From the NCBI RefSeq assembly GCF_018860245.1, contig NZ_JAHKPD010000013.1:284659-348658 (forward strand): 64,000 nucleotides of DNA. Direction: 5' to 3'. This DNA comes from Pseudotamlana agarivorans. Its GTDB lineage: Bacteria; Bacteroidota; Bacteroidia; Flavobacteriales; Flavobacteriaceae. Of the stretch, positions 19,700 to 28,482 are shown in pieces. Each line of letters starts with the position of its first letter. The stretch's first letter is position 1. The position numbers were made by a program, and so were the translations under genes. Under the pieces are notes generated by a model, which had not been told where the DNA came from, searched no databases, and was given only the letters and a program-made list of their open reading frames with translations.

Positions 19700-22081
19700 A
19701 TGGATATTTTAAAATCTAATTTCTTAAATCTTACTATTGGCATGTTTCTAGTGGCTAGTATGTGGTCTTGTGAGTCGGAAAAAACACTCGAACAAGACGC
19801 TTTATCTAAAATTGAAACCCTAGAAGGACTTATGGATAAAGCCAAAGCCAAATCTATAGATGTGACTCGTGAAGAAACCACACTATGGTTTGCAAACGAA
19901 TTTTTAAAATTTGCTAAATGGGATGAAAACAATCAAGAAGCTGTCACAAAAACATTTGGCTACGAGCGCTTTTATGCTGAAGATAAGGATTCTCTGGCTA
20001 AAGCGTTACCAGATTTTGAACGGGAAAAGGTTATTCAGATTTTAGAAAAAAGTATTGCAGATTTAATTAAAGAACTTAATGGCGAAATTAAGCGTCGTCC
20101 AGTACATAAAGTCGATTGGCAAAATGCCAAAACGAGCGATAATATGATAGTAAGTAACGGTAAACCATCGTTCCCATACGATTATTTCTCTAAAACAGTT
20201 GGACAACCCTTAACTAACACGCAGATTTATAATGATCACCTTGGAGCCCTTTACCATGGTGGAGAAAACTTATACCCGGTAGACCACGATCGTGCTATAA
20301 ACTCCTTTTTATTGAAAGAAGACGGTACCTTCGATGAAGAGTTAATGAAAGAATTAACAGAAATTCCAGATACCAATATTGGCTTTTTATACTATTGGTC
20401 TATGGGGATTCCAGAATGGGTAGAAAAGCAAGAACCAGAAATTAGAAAAGGTCGTTCTTTATTTACAGGTTTCGATATCGATAATCCAGTTGCAAGAGAT
20501 TTATGGGGGAAAATAATCCGTAAAACAGGTGAATTAACCAAAGGAAAAAAAGTGACCGAATTAGGCTTTGTTTTTGCCAACGAACCGCACTGGTATTCTG
20601 AAAAAGGCCATTGGACGTACCGTTATAAAGAAATGAATGGTATTTCAAAATATACTTTAAATAATTTTAGAAGCTGGTTAAAGGAAAAATATAATAATAA
20701 CATTACCGCGCTAAATGCGAATTGGGATACCTCATTTGCTAATTTCAATAGCATTGAAATAGAAGTCCCTATCGATTCGGCATTACAAGGCCAACCGGTA
20801 TGGTTTGATTGGTGTCGTTACAATATGCACAGAAGTACATCGTGGTTTAAATTTATGCAAGACGAATTGCATGCTGTAAATCCAGATGCCGATACGCATA
20901 TTAAATTATTCCCACGAACATTTTATGAAGATTCGCGTTCACACGGAATGGATTTTGAAGCCTTAACCGAATTAACGACTATGATAGGGCACGATGCTAA
21001 AGCCTTGGGAAGCCCAAGTATTCGCCCGCATATCAATTCAGATTGGCATAAAAATTACGCCTACAAGTGGGATGGAATGGCTATTTTACACGACTTTTTA
21101 GAATCTGTAGGTCCAAATAAAATTAATATAAATTCAGAATCTCATTTTCTGTCTTCAGGAATGTGGCGCGATTTAGATACCAGAACCAGCTATGTGCGAA
21201 ATGTGTATTGGTTGGCAACATTAATGGGCATGGATGCCAACATGGGGTGGTTTTGGGCACGCGATCCAGACGGTTCTCCAGAGGATAGGTTAGAAGGCGA
21301 TTTAGATTTCTTCGATCCTGGTTTAGGAGGTGCTTTTGCAGGTTCAAACAATATGCAACCTCATGTTTCAAATGAAGTAACTCAAGTCATGTATGATTTG
21401 AATTCGTTTTCAGAAGAAATCATAGAACTACGTAAACAACCACGTCCACTGCGTTTGTTTTATTCTGAAACGTCAGCCATTAATACCCCTAATTATATGA
21501 CGCAAACAGGTAAATTGTATAAATCGCTGTTTTTTGAAGGATTACCATTAGGGTTTGTAACCAAAAATATTATCGAAAAACAAGATAATAACACTTGGAA
21601 TACTGTAATGGTTTATAAAACTAAATTCGTTACAGATGCCGAATTCAACGCTTTACAACAATTTTTAAACCAAGGCGGCACCGTTATTTTAGACGCAAAG
21701 GAAAGCATTTCTATGAACGAATATGGTAAGAAACGTAGCCAAAAACTAGCAGCAGAAAACGGGAAATTAATTGTTTTAGAAAATGCAAGTTTGTCGGAAA
21801 TAAAAGAAATTGGATTAGCTGAAGTCAGTAATTTAATGCCAGATGTTATAGTAGAGTCCGATAACGGACAAGATTTTAAAACCACCATTTCGCGAGTGGT
21901 AAAACAAAAAGATGGTTCGTATTTGGTGAACTTATTGAATGTTGGGCACAATACAGCTAAAATTAAAGTGTCTCTAAAATCAGGAGCGCCAATTAGTATC
22001 AAAAATTTAATGACATCGAACCCTGTTGAATCGGAGTTTAACTTAGCTTCAGAAGAAGTGCTTCTACTTGAAATTAAATAA
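19700..22081 (+). CDS. Clan GH-A glycoside hydrolase, GH42-like (possible GH167 beta-carrageenase)
   Basis: 793 residues beginning with a likely lipoprotein signal (ASMWSC, Cys24). The central TIM barrel has ANEPHW with Asn294-Glu295 as acid/base and a second candidate Glu480 in NSESHF as nucleophile, the clan GH-A arrangement. From about residue 570 a Rossmann-like region (RLFYSE...GLPLGFVTKN...GGTVILDAKES) resembles the GH42 trimerisation domain, followed by a small beta domain. GH42-related enzymes of red-algal loci, now GH167, act on desulfated carrageenan or beta-carrageenan motifs. Neighbouring kappa-carrageenase-like genes make this likely, but a beta-galactosidase or GH50-type agarase cannot be ruled out by eye. 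Confidence 0.72.
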   Translation: MDILKSNFLNLTIGMFLVASMWSCESEKTLEQDALSKIETLEGLMDKAKAKSIDVTREETTLWFANEFLKFAKWDENNQEAVTKTFGYERFYAEDKDSLAKALPDFEREKVIQILEKSIADLIKELNGEIKRRPVHKVDWQNAKTSDNMIVSNGKPSFPYDYFSKTVGQPLTNTQIYNDHLGALYHGGENLYPVDHDRAINSFLLKEDGTFDEELMKELTEIPDTNIGFLYYWSMGIPEWVEKQEPEIRKGRSLFTGFDIDNPVARDLWGKIIRKTGELTKGKKVTELGFVFANEPHWYSEKGHWTYRYKEMNGISKYTLNNFRSWLKEKYNNNITALNANWDTSFANFNSIEIEVPIDSALQGQPVWFDWCRYNMHRSTSWFKFMQDELHAVNPDADTHIKLFPRTFYEDSRSHGMDFEALTELTTMIGHDAKALGSPSIRPHINSDWHKNYAYKWDGMAILHDFLESVGPNKININSESHFLSSGMWRDLDTRTSYVRNVYWLATLMGMDANMGWFWARDPDGSPEDRLEGDLDFFDPGLGGAFAGSNNMQPHVSNEVTQVMYDLNSFSEEIIELRKQPRPLRLFYSETSAINTPNYMTQTGKLYKSLFFEGLPLGFVTKNIIEKQDNNTWNTVMVYKTKFVTDAEFNALQQFLNQGGTVILDAKESISMNEYGKKRSQKLAAENGKLIVLENASLSEIKEIGLAEVSNLMPDVIVESDNGQDFKTTISRVVKQKDGSYLVNLLNVGHNTAKIKVSLKSGAPISIKNLMTSNPVESEFNLASEEVLLLEIK

Positions 22082-22083
22082 GT

Positions 22084-23001
22084 ATGAATCGAGTCGCTTT
22101 TATATTTACCTTTATTTTGTTGCCTATTTCTTTGATACAGGGGCAGAACCCTACAGTGTCTTCAAAACCTGATAGTAAATGGCAACTAGTAGATGATTTA
22201 TCAGATGAATTTGATAGTGATAAAGTAGATTGGAAAAAGTGGTTTCAAAATTCAAATTTGCCAAATACAACAGGTTGGAAGTGGAATAACGAATCGAATG
22301 TTAAGATTAACAATGGCGTAGCAGAATTAACTATGCGTCATAATGAAAACAACTTATCCGATAATGGAACATATTTTAAATCGGGTATTTTAAAATCTAA
22401 AGGCAGATTTACTACAGGGTATGTCGAAGCCAGAATTAAAGGGGCGGTAATCGATGTACCCGGACCAAAAAACGGCTATGGCGTTTGTCCCTCGTTTTGG
22501 TTGTACAGTGATTTTGATAGAACCGTTGCGGAAGGTAAAACGGTGTATTGTGAAATTGATGTGGTGGAGCTACAACAGTTCGATTGGTTTGATGGGCACC
22601 AAGATGACATAAGGGATACCGATCATAACCTGCATCTTGTTAAAAAGATTGACGGGAAAGATGTATGGTTTCGGCCAAAACAGCATGAAGAAACACAATT
22701 GAATAAATATAGACTTAATGACGACCCAAGCCAAAACTATCATGTGTATGGTTGCGAAGTGAATGAAAATGAAATTATATGGTATGTTGACGGTGTGGAA
22801 ATAGCCCGAAAACCAAATACAGATTGGTACAGGCCAATGCATGTCACGGCGTCCCTCGGTTTAAGACGTCCCTTTGTAAAGTTTTTCGATAACGCCAATC
22901 GAGCCGTTAACCCTTTAGAAGATGAAGAGGCCAAAAAACAACTGGGAGGCATGCCAACCACGATGTTTGTGGATTATATTAGGATTTGGAAAAAGAAATA
23001 A
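22084..23001 (+). CDS. GH16 kappa-carrageenase-like enzyme, catalytic domain only
   Basis: 305 residues: signal peptide to about residue 20, then one GH16 domain ending at the stop codon, without binding module or T9SS tail. The active site is CEIDVVELQQ with Glu157, Asp159 and Glu162. The following DHNLHLVKK, WYVDGVEIARKPN, RPMHVTASLGLRRPFV and TTMFVDYIRIWK segments parallel the well-studied Pseudoalteromonas kappa-carrageenase (DHDLH, WYVDG, MNLTLSQGLRAPH, VDYVRTW). It is the last intact gene of the 13418 operon, 2 bp after the GH42-like gene. Lacking a T9SS tail, it is likely periplasmic and may trim imported oligosaccharides, whereas the copies at 47287 and 49864 are secreted. Confidence 0.88.
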   Translation: MNRVAFIFTFILLPISLIQGQNPTVSSKPDSKWQLVDDLSDEFDSDKVDWKKWFQNSNLPNTTGWKWNNESNVKINNGVAELTMRHNENNLSDNGTYFKSGILKSKGRFTTGYVEARIKGAVIDVPGPKNGYGVCPSFWLYSDFDRTVAEGKTVYCEIDVVELQQFDWFDGHQDDIRDTDHNLHLVKKIDGKDVWFRPKQHEETQLNKYRLNDDPSQNYHVYGCEVNENEIIWYVDGVEIARKPNTDWYRPMHVTASLGLRRPFVKFFDNANRAVNPLEDEEAKKQLGGMPTTMFVDYIRIWKKK

Positions 23002-23012
23002 TAGTATCATCT

Positions 23013-23149
23013 ATGGTTGTGAAAAAAGTGTTTTCCAGCCTAATTATCGTAGTTGCCATAAACAGTTTAGTTAGCGCACAAATTTTAACAGTACTAAAGA
23101 TGACACTATTCTAAAAAATGTAAACTTTACAATTTCAGATTTGAAATAA
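23013..23149 (+). pseudogene. Orphan signal-peptide remnant
   Basis: Twelve bases after the GH16 stop an ATG opens a 33-codon frame that is a convincing signal peptide (VVKKVFSSLIIVVAINSLVSAQ) and then runs into a stop at 23112. A +/-1 shift just after the signal peptide gives a second open piece ending at 23147-23149. It looks like the start of a lost exported protein at the end of the operon. Confidence 0.5.
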
Positions 23150-23158
23150 TTGCAAATA

Positions 23159-24769
23159 TTAAATTGAATTTATAAAGTTGGTTAAGTTTATATTTCTTTT
23201 TAGCTTCATTTTTTTTCTCAGTCTATGACGTGCTACATGTACACTTCCTAAGGAAATGCCTAATAAATAAGACATTTCTTTTCCTGTGAAATTTAATTTT
23301 ATTAACGCACATATTTTAAGGTCTGCTGCACTTAAATTGGGCACTTTTTCTTGTAAACGCTCATAAAAACCAATATTTTGAGACACAAAACGTTTATTAA
23401 AAGCATCCCATAAGCTTTCCGACTGATTTTCAATTGATTTAATTAAAGGTTTTGAGCTAGCGCTTTTATCATTGTTTTTAATATAATTGCTGAGTTTATT
23501 GATGATTTCTTCTTTTTCAATAAGCTGAAGTGTGCTTGTAGTGAGTTCTTTATTTTTAATATCAATTAGATCTTGTGAGCTTCTTTCAATTTTTTGATGT
23601 TTTTGTTGCTTTATTCTCGACCTAATAATCAATCCTATTATGACGCTTACAAAAAGCACTATGAATAATAAAACCTTTGATTGTAAAGCTTCTTGTGTTC
23701 TTTTGGCTAACGCTATTTTCTGAGTATTAATTTGTTTGTTTTTTGCATCAATTTGTTCTTTGTATTGGTCTTTAACGGTTAAAAAACCAGCATTATTATC
23801 ATTTCTAGGGTTTAAATACTGATCATTAATTAAGCTGGCTTCTTTAAGCTTTTTATAAGCTTCGTTATAATGTTCTTGGTTAAATAAAACTTCGGCGTAT
23901 TGTGTATTAATAAAAGCCCTGTAAAAGGTTGCTTCGTTAAAGTAATCCGGTGCATTTAGTGATTTTTCAAAATATTGTTTAGCTAATTCAGGGTTGTTTT
24001 TCTTTAAGTAAATACTCCCAATTCTTGCATAAAGTATAGTTAAAAAATTTTTGTGAAAATGGTATGCTTTGGGCTTTAAATTTTGAATTTTTGAAACCGA
24101 GTTTTGAAGAAGCCCTAAAGCAGTATGGTAATTGTTATTGCGCTCTTCAATACTTGCACGTTTTTCATCTAAATAAATTTGATAAACATCAAATTTATTT
24201 ACTTCCTTCGCTAAGGAATCACATGTGTCCATAAGTGTTTTAAGTCTTCTGTCATCACTAATGCGTTGGTTATACATTATTAAATTATAATACGATCTTA
24301 ATACGTCTAATGTGCTACATGTTCCTTGATTAAAAGCAACATTGTAAAATTTATTTGCTTTTTTAAAGTTGAACCCTGCTTCGGCATCTTGCTTAAACAT
24401 ATAACTTAAAACACCTAGTTCTTCGTGAGCTTTGGCTATTAAAAGAGTGTCTCTTATTTCTTCAGACAAAAATAAAGCCTCACCAGCATTTTTAAAAGTA
24501 TCGTCATAATTAAGCGTAAATCGTCCATAAGCACTTTTGGTGATTAAATAATGGATTAACTTATGTTTGTTGTTTGTGACTTTAGCTTCTTTTTTTACGT
24601 TGTTTAAAATGACTGTAACGGAGTCTAAATCTGTGTTTTTTTGTATGATCCCAAAGTCATAATATGTTTTAAATTGTTGTCCATGTAATAGTGTTGTAAT
24701 ACTTAAATTAAGTATTATAATAAATGTTTTTAAGTTGTAGTTAAGGGTTAGTTTACTGAAGATTAACAA
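23159..24769 (-). CDS. TPR protein with transmembrane helix and LuxR-type HTH, transcription regulator
   Basis: 536 residues on the opposite strand between two PUL operons. An N-terminal signal/anchor is followed by tetratricopeptide-like helices (about 60-340), a transmembrane helix (LLFIVLFVSVIIGLII, about 370), a charged coiled coil, and a C-terminal helix-turn-helix (LSAADLKICALIKLNFTGKEMSYLL then SVHVARHRLRKK, about 480-525). This arrangement is common in Bacteroidetes membrane-spanning regulators with an extracytoplasmic TPR sensor. It is the only obvious transcription regulator inside the PUL, divergent from the sulfatase operon at 24907. It probably senses a locus-derived signal. Whether it binds the shared direct repeats is unknown; a LuxR-type HTH is not the expected reader of 21-bp direct repeats. 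Confidence 0.8.
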   Translation of the reverse strand: MLIFSKLTLNYNLKTFIIILNLSITTLLHGQQFKTYYDFGIIQKNTDLDSVTVILNNVKKEAKVTNNKHKLIHYLITKSAYGRFTLNYDDTFKNAGEALFLSEEIRDTLLIAKAHEELGVLSYMFKQDAEAGFNFKKANKFYNVAFNQGTCSTLDVLRSYYNLIMYNQRISDDRRLKTLMDTCDSLAKEVNKFDVYQIYLDEKRASIEERNNNYHTALGLLQNSVSKIQNLKPKAYHFHKNFLTILYARIGSIYLKKNNPELAKQYFEKSLNAPDYFNEATFYRAFINTQYAEVLFNQEHYNEAYKKLKEASLINDQYLNPRNDNNAGFLTVKDQYKEQIDAKNKQINTQKIALAKRTQEALQSKVLLFIVLFVSVIIGLIIRSRIKQQKHQKIERSSQDLIDIKNKELTTSTLQLIEKEEIINKLSNYIKNNDKSASSKPLIKSIENQSESLWDAFNKRFVSQNIGFYERLQEKVPNLSAADLKICALIKLNFTGKEMSYLLGISLGSVHVARHRLRKKMKLKRNINLTNFINSI

Positions 24770-24851
24770 GTTGTTATGATTTATGTTTTGTTGTTTGTTA
24801 AGTTGTAAATTTAGTGAAATTAATCGATGTTAAGTTTTTGTAATGGTGTTT

Positions 24852-24885
24852 TTTGTGTGTTAATTACCTTTTGATTGTATGTTTG
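24852..24885 (+). promoter_or_regulatory. Candidate Bacteroidetes-type promoter for the 24907 operon
   Basis: A perfect TAnnTTTG box (TATGTTTG, 24878-24885) lies 21 bp before the start codon, with TTTG at 24852-24855 in roughly the -33 position. The direct repeats seen at the other PUL promoters are absent, so this operon may be controlled differently. Confidence 0.45.
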
Positions 24886-24906
24886 GTATACTAAATTAAA
24901 TTTTAA

Positions 24907-26547
24907 ATGAAACCACTTATCTTGTTGATTTTTATAATTACTTTTTGTAGTTGTGAACATAAATCAAATGTAACCCCTTCAAAGCCAAACATACTATTTA
25001 TAGGTATAGATGACTTACGTCCAGAATTAGGTTGTTATGGTTCTGATATAGCTATCAGTCCGAATTTAGATAAGTTAGCAAGTCAAGGGATATTGTTTCA
25101 AAATGCTTATTGCCAACAAGCTATTTGCGGACCAAGTAGGGCGAGTTTATTAACAGGTATCCGACCAGAGACTAGTGGGGTTTTTCATAATTATATAAAA
25201 TTTAGAGATGTTAACCCCGATGTGGTGACACTGCCACAACATTTTAAGAATAATGGTTATGAAACAGTTTATACTGGGAAAATTTTTCATCACGGCGATT
25301 TAGATGATGAAAAATCATGGAGCAGGTTACTTGCTATAGACAGTATGACTTCAAAAGGAATAAAATCTCCTGTTGGTTTTGCTTTAGAAAAGAACATTAA
25401 AGAACGTGCTGAAACTCGTAAGGATATGATTGCCAAATATGGTGATGTGGCCAAATATGGTTTAGCCATGGGGCAAGCTTATGAAAGTGCCGATGTGCCT
25501 GATAACACCTATAGTGATGGATATAATACCGAATTGGCCATTGCAACCATGAAAGACATGCTATCAAAAGGAGATAACCCCTTTTTCTTAGGCTTAGGTT
25601 TTAATAAACCACATCTCAATTGGGTGGCTCCAAAGAAATATTGGGATTTGTATGATAGGGACAAAATAACATTAACTGCTCAAGATACCATGCCACTTAA
25701 TGGTGCTCAAGTGGGGCTGCATCCATCTTTTGAGTTGCGAGTTCGGAGTGGTATACCTAAAAAAGGCCCTATTGATGCCGAATTGGCAAAGACTTTAAAA
25801 CACGCTTATTTAGCCTGTGTGAGTTATGTAGATGCCCAAATTGGAAAAATGATATCAGGTTTAGAAGAGGCTGGAATTAGAGATAACACCATAATTATTG
25901 TGTGGAGTGACCATGGTTGGCATTTAGGTGATATGGGCATATGGGGAAAAGCAACAAATTATGAAATTGCAACTCGAGTACCCATGATGATTTGGACACC
26001 AGATATGCCCAAAGGCAGTCAAGGGAAAACAACCGATGCCTTAGTGGAATTAATTGATATGTACCCAACTTTATCAGAATTAGCAGGTTTAGATATTCCA
26101 AAACATGTTGAAGGCACTAGTTTTGTGCCTTTGATAAACGAACCTGATGCACCTTGGAAAACAGCCGTTTTTAGTCAGTTTCCATCTCCTGCTTTAAGAG
26201 AATGGGGTGCATATCCTATTCGTCCAGCTATGCGGGAAACCTATTTTGGTCCTTTGTTGGAAGAGGTTGAAGCACGTATTATTAAGCAGCAAGGAGATAC
26301 ATGGGATAGGGAGATGTTTGAAAATACATTAATGGGTTATGCGATGCGAACCGAGCAGTACCGCTTTATTGTATGGAAAGACAGAGCGGAATTAGAAAAA
26401 GAGCCCGTGTTTATTGAGTTGTACGATCACAGTACAGACCCAAATGAAACCAAGAATATAGCAAATAATCATCCAGAATTGGTAGCTAAACTGATGGCTC
26501 AATTCAATAAAGGATGGCAAGGCAATCGCCCTCAAGTAAATCAATAA
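24907..26547 (+). CDS. S1-family sulfatase, iduronate-2-sulfatase-like, lipoprotein (paralogue of 13418)
   Basis: 546 residues with a lipoprotein signal (ITFCSC, Cys16). Motifs: GIDDLRPELGCYG, CGPSR with Cys74 as formylglycine precursor, YTGKIFHH, GLGFNKPHLNW, WSDHGWHLGDMGIWGK. It aligns with the 13418 product over nearly its whole length, including long identical runs in the C-terminal half. The main differences are in the substrate-facing segment between TGKIFH and GYN. The pair may attack different sulfate positions or different positions along the chain. It heads an operon with the FAD oxidoreductase 12 bp downstream. Confidence 0.93.
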   Translation: MKPLILLIFIITFCSCEHKSNVTPSKPNILFIGIDDLRPELGCYGSDIAISPNLDKLASQGILFQNAYCQQAICGPSRASLLTGIRPETSGVFHNYIKFRDVNPDVVTLPQHFKNNGYETVYTGKIFHHGDLDDEKSWSRLLAIDSMTSKGIKSPVGFALEKNIKERAETRKDMIAKYGDVAKYGLAMGQAYESADVPDNTYSDGYNTELAIATMKDMLSKGDNPFFLGLGFNKPHLNWVAPKKYWDLYDRDKITLTAQDTMPLNGAQVGLHPSFELRVRSGIPKKGPIDAELAKTLKHAYLACVSYVDAQIGKMISGLEEAGIRDNTIIIVWSDHGWHLGDMGIWGKATNYEIATRVPMMIWTPDMPKGSQGKTTDALVELIDMYPTLSELAGLDIPKHVEGTSFVPLINEPDAPWKTAVFSQFPSPALREWGAYPIRPAMRETYFGPLLEEVEARIIKQQGDTWDREMFENTLMGYAMRTEQYRFIVWKDRAELEKEPVFIELYDHSTDPNETKNIANNHPELVAKLMAQFNKGWQGNRPQVNQ

Positions 26548-26559
26548 AAAATTAGGAAG

Positions 26560-28482
26560 ATGAAAAGAAGAGAGTTTTTTAAAAAAGGTTCTAAAGCAGC
26601 TATTGCTGCAGGTGTTGTACCCATGATTGCGAGTTCGTGTTCTGGCGCTAAAGACATGGTATACGATAGAGATCAGGACAAGTGGTATCATTTAGGTACG
26701 GGAAAAACAGGCATGCCAAACCGAAAGAAGACTGTTGGATATGATGTTGCGGTTGTTGGTGGTGGTGCTGCAGGTATTTGTGCAGCTGTTGCAGCCGCAC
26801 GTAATGGGTCTAAAACGGTTTTGATTCAAGACAGACCAGTCCTTGGCGGTAATGCGTCTAGCGAAATGCGTGTGCATTTAAATGGGGTTAACGATATTGG
26901 TGGTCAAGCTGAACGAGAAACGGGTATTATAGAAGAGATATTATTGCATAATAGATTTGAAAACGAACAGGAATCTTTCCCGGTTTTTGATCATGTGATG
27001 TATGATTTTGTGGTGAGAGAACCCAATATCACATTGATGCTAAATACACAAGCTATTGAAGCAGTAATGGATGGTGATAAAATAAAGTCAGCCTTATGCT
27101 GGCAAGGGACTACTGAAATGCTGTACACCATAAATGCGCCTATTTTTATTGATTGTTCTGGTGATGGTTTATTGGCGGCTACCGCAGGAGCCGAATACAG
27201 AACGGGTAGAGAAGGAAAGGCAGAATTTAATGAAACCTATGCGCCTGATGAACCAGATGGTTGGCAGATGGGAGCAACACTCTTAATGTCTTCAAAAGAT
27301 ATGGGGCGACCTATGAAATATTCTCCACCATCATACGCCATAAAATATACTCATGAAGGCGCTAGTAAAAGAAGAAAATTTGCTGGATATCATGAAGGAA
27401 TTTGGTGGATAGAAGTTGGAAGTGACGATGATATTATTGCAGATTTTGAAGAAAATCGACATAAATTAATGGGGTATTTACACGGGGTTTGGGATTATAT
27501 TAAAAACTCTGGTAATTTCCCTGAAGCAGAAAATTTAGCGTTGGATTGGGTAGGTTCTCTGCCGTGTAGACGTGAATCTCGTCGTTTTATTGGCGATTAT
27601 TTTGTTTCAGAAAAAGACATGACAGGGCATAAGCACTTCTTTGATGCTGTGGCTTTTGGTGGTTGGTCCTTAGATGAGCATAACCCCGGAGGTATCGAAA
27701 ATATATCAGAACCGCCAAGTTATTTTCATTACCATTTTAAGAATGTTTATGAGTTTCCTTTTAGAGCCTTATATTCAAAAAATATATCTAATTTAATGTT
27801 TGCTGGGCGTAATGTGAGTCAAACTCATATTGCGTTATCTTCGTCTAGAATTATGGCCACTTGTGCATTGCAGGGCCAGGCTGTGGGAACGGCAGCAACA
27901 ATTTGTAACAGGGAAAATATTTTGCCTAGAGAGGTTACAAAATCTCATATTAATGAGTTGCAAGAAATGTTACTTCGTGACGATGCATTTATTCCTAATA
28001 GGCCCGCAAATGATGCCAATGACTTGGCAAGAAAAGCAAATTTGATTTTTGGATCCACTACGTCTTCAGGAGATGCTAAAAATTTAACTAACGGGATGTC
28101 TAGGGATATTGATGGTGCTATTAATCATTGGCAATCGGATGGATTGTCCGCTGAACTTCAACTGGAATGGGAGTCGCCTCAGTCGATATCTAAAGTAGAG
28201 CTTAAGTGCGATACCAATGTAAAACGCAACATAATGATGCGTAAAGATAGTAGGAATGATGATTTGTATTATAATGGTGTGCCAAAAGAAATGCTGAAAA
28301 GTTTAAGTTTGCAAGGCCGTATTAATGGTCAATGGCAAAATTTAGGACTTATAGATAATAATAGAACACGCCTGATTAAGTTTAGTTTTGAAAGTAAATC
28401 AGTGACCGCTATCAGGATAAAAACGACAGAGACATATGGCGCCGAAAACGTGAAGCTATTTGAGGTAAGATGTTATGCTTAG
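26560..28482 (+). CDS. Exported FAD-dependent oxidoreductase (FAD_oxidored family)
   Basis: 640 residues. The N-terminus has a Tat-like signal (RREFFKKG followed by a hydrophobic stretch) and ends in SSC, so it may also be a lipoprotein. The dinucleotide-binding GGGAAG is at residues 67-72 (YDVAVVGGGAAG), followed by LGGNASSEMR. A conserved GRNVSQTHIALSSSRIMAT near residue 420 closes the FAD domain, and the last 150 residues form a beta-rich discoidin-like module (LQLEWESPQSISKVEL). The family oxidises or reduces unknown small molecules; in a glycan locus a sugar hydroxyl is a reasonable but unproven substrate. The stop overlaps the next gene by 8 bp, so the two are translationally coupled. 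Confidence 0.85.
   Translation: MKRREFFKKGSKAAIAAGVVPMIASSCSGAKDMVYDRDQDKWYHLGTGKTGMPNRKKTVGYDVAVVGGGAAGICAAVAAARNGSKTVLIQDRPVLGGNASSEMRVHLNGVNDIGGQAERETGIIEEILLHNRFENEQESFPVFDHVMYDFVVREPNITLMLNTQAIEAVMDGDKIKSALCWQGTTEMLYTINAPIFIDCSGDGLLAATAGAEYRTGREGKAEFNETYAPDEPDGWQMGATLLMSSKDMGRPMKYSPPSYAIKYTHEGASKRRKFAGYHEGIWWIEVGSDDDIIADFEENRHKLMGYLHGVWDYIKNSGNFPEAENLALDWVGSLPCRRESRRFIGDYFVSEKDMTGHKHFFDAVAFGGWSLDEHNPGGIENISEPPSYFHYHFKNVYEFPFRALYSKNISNLMFAGRNVSQTHIALSSSRIMATCALQGQAVGTAATICNRENILPREVTKSHINELQEMLLRDDAFIPNRPANDANDLARKANLIFGSTTSSGDAKNLTNGMSRDIDGAINHWQSDGLSAELQLEWESPQSISKVELKCDTNVKRNIMMRKDSRNDDLYYNGVPKEMLKSLSLQGRINGQWQNLGLIDNNRTRLIKFSFESKSVTAIRIKTTETYGAENVKLFEVRCYA

Noticed and set aside
21613..22002. 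129-codon - strand frame in the GH42-like gene
   Set aside because: Antisense to a well-supported enzyme and without any motif.
24770..24906. Search for the shared direct repeats before the 24907 operon
   Set aside because: No pair of GRTAA repeats 21 bp apart is present; only a single inverted GGTAATTAAC. The operon is therefore not counted in the regulon.
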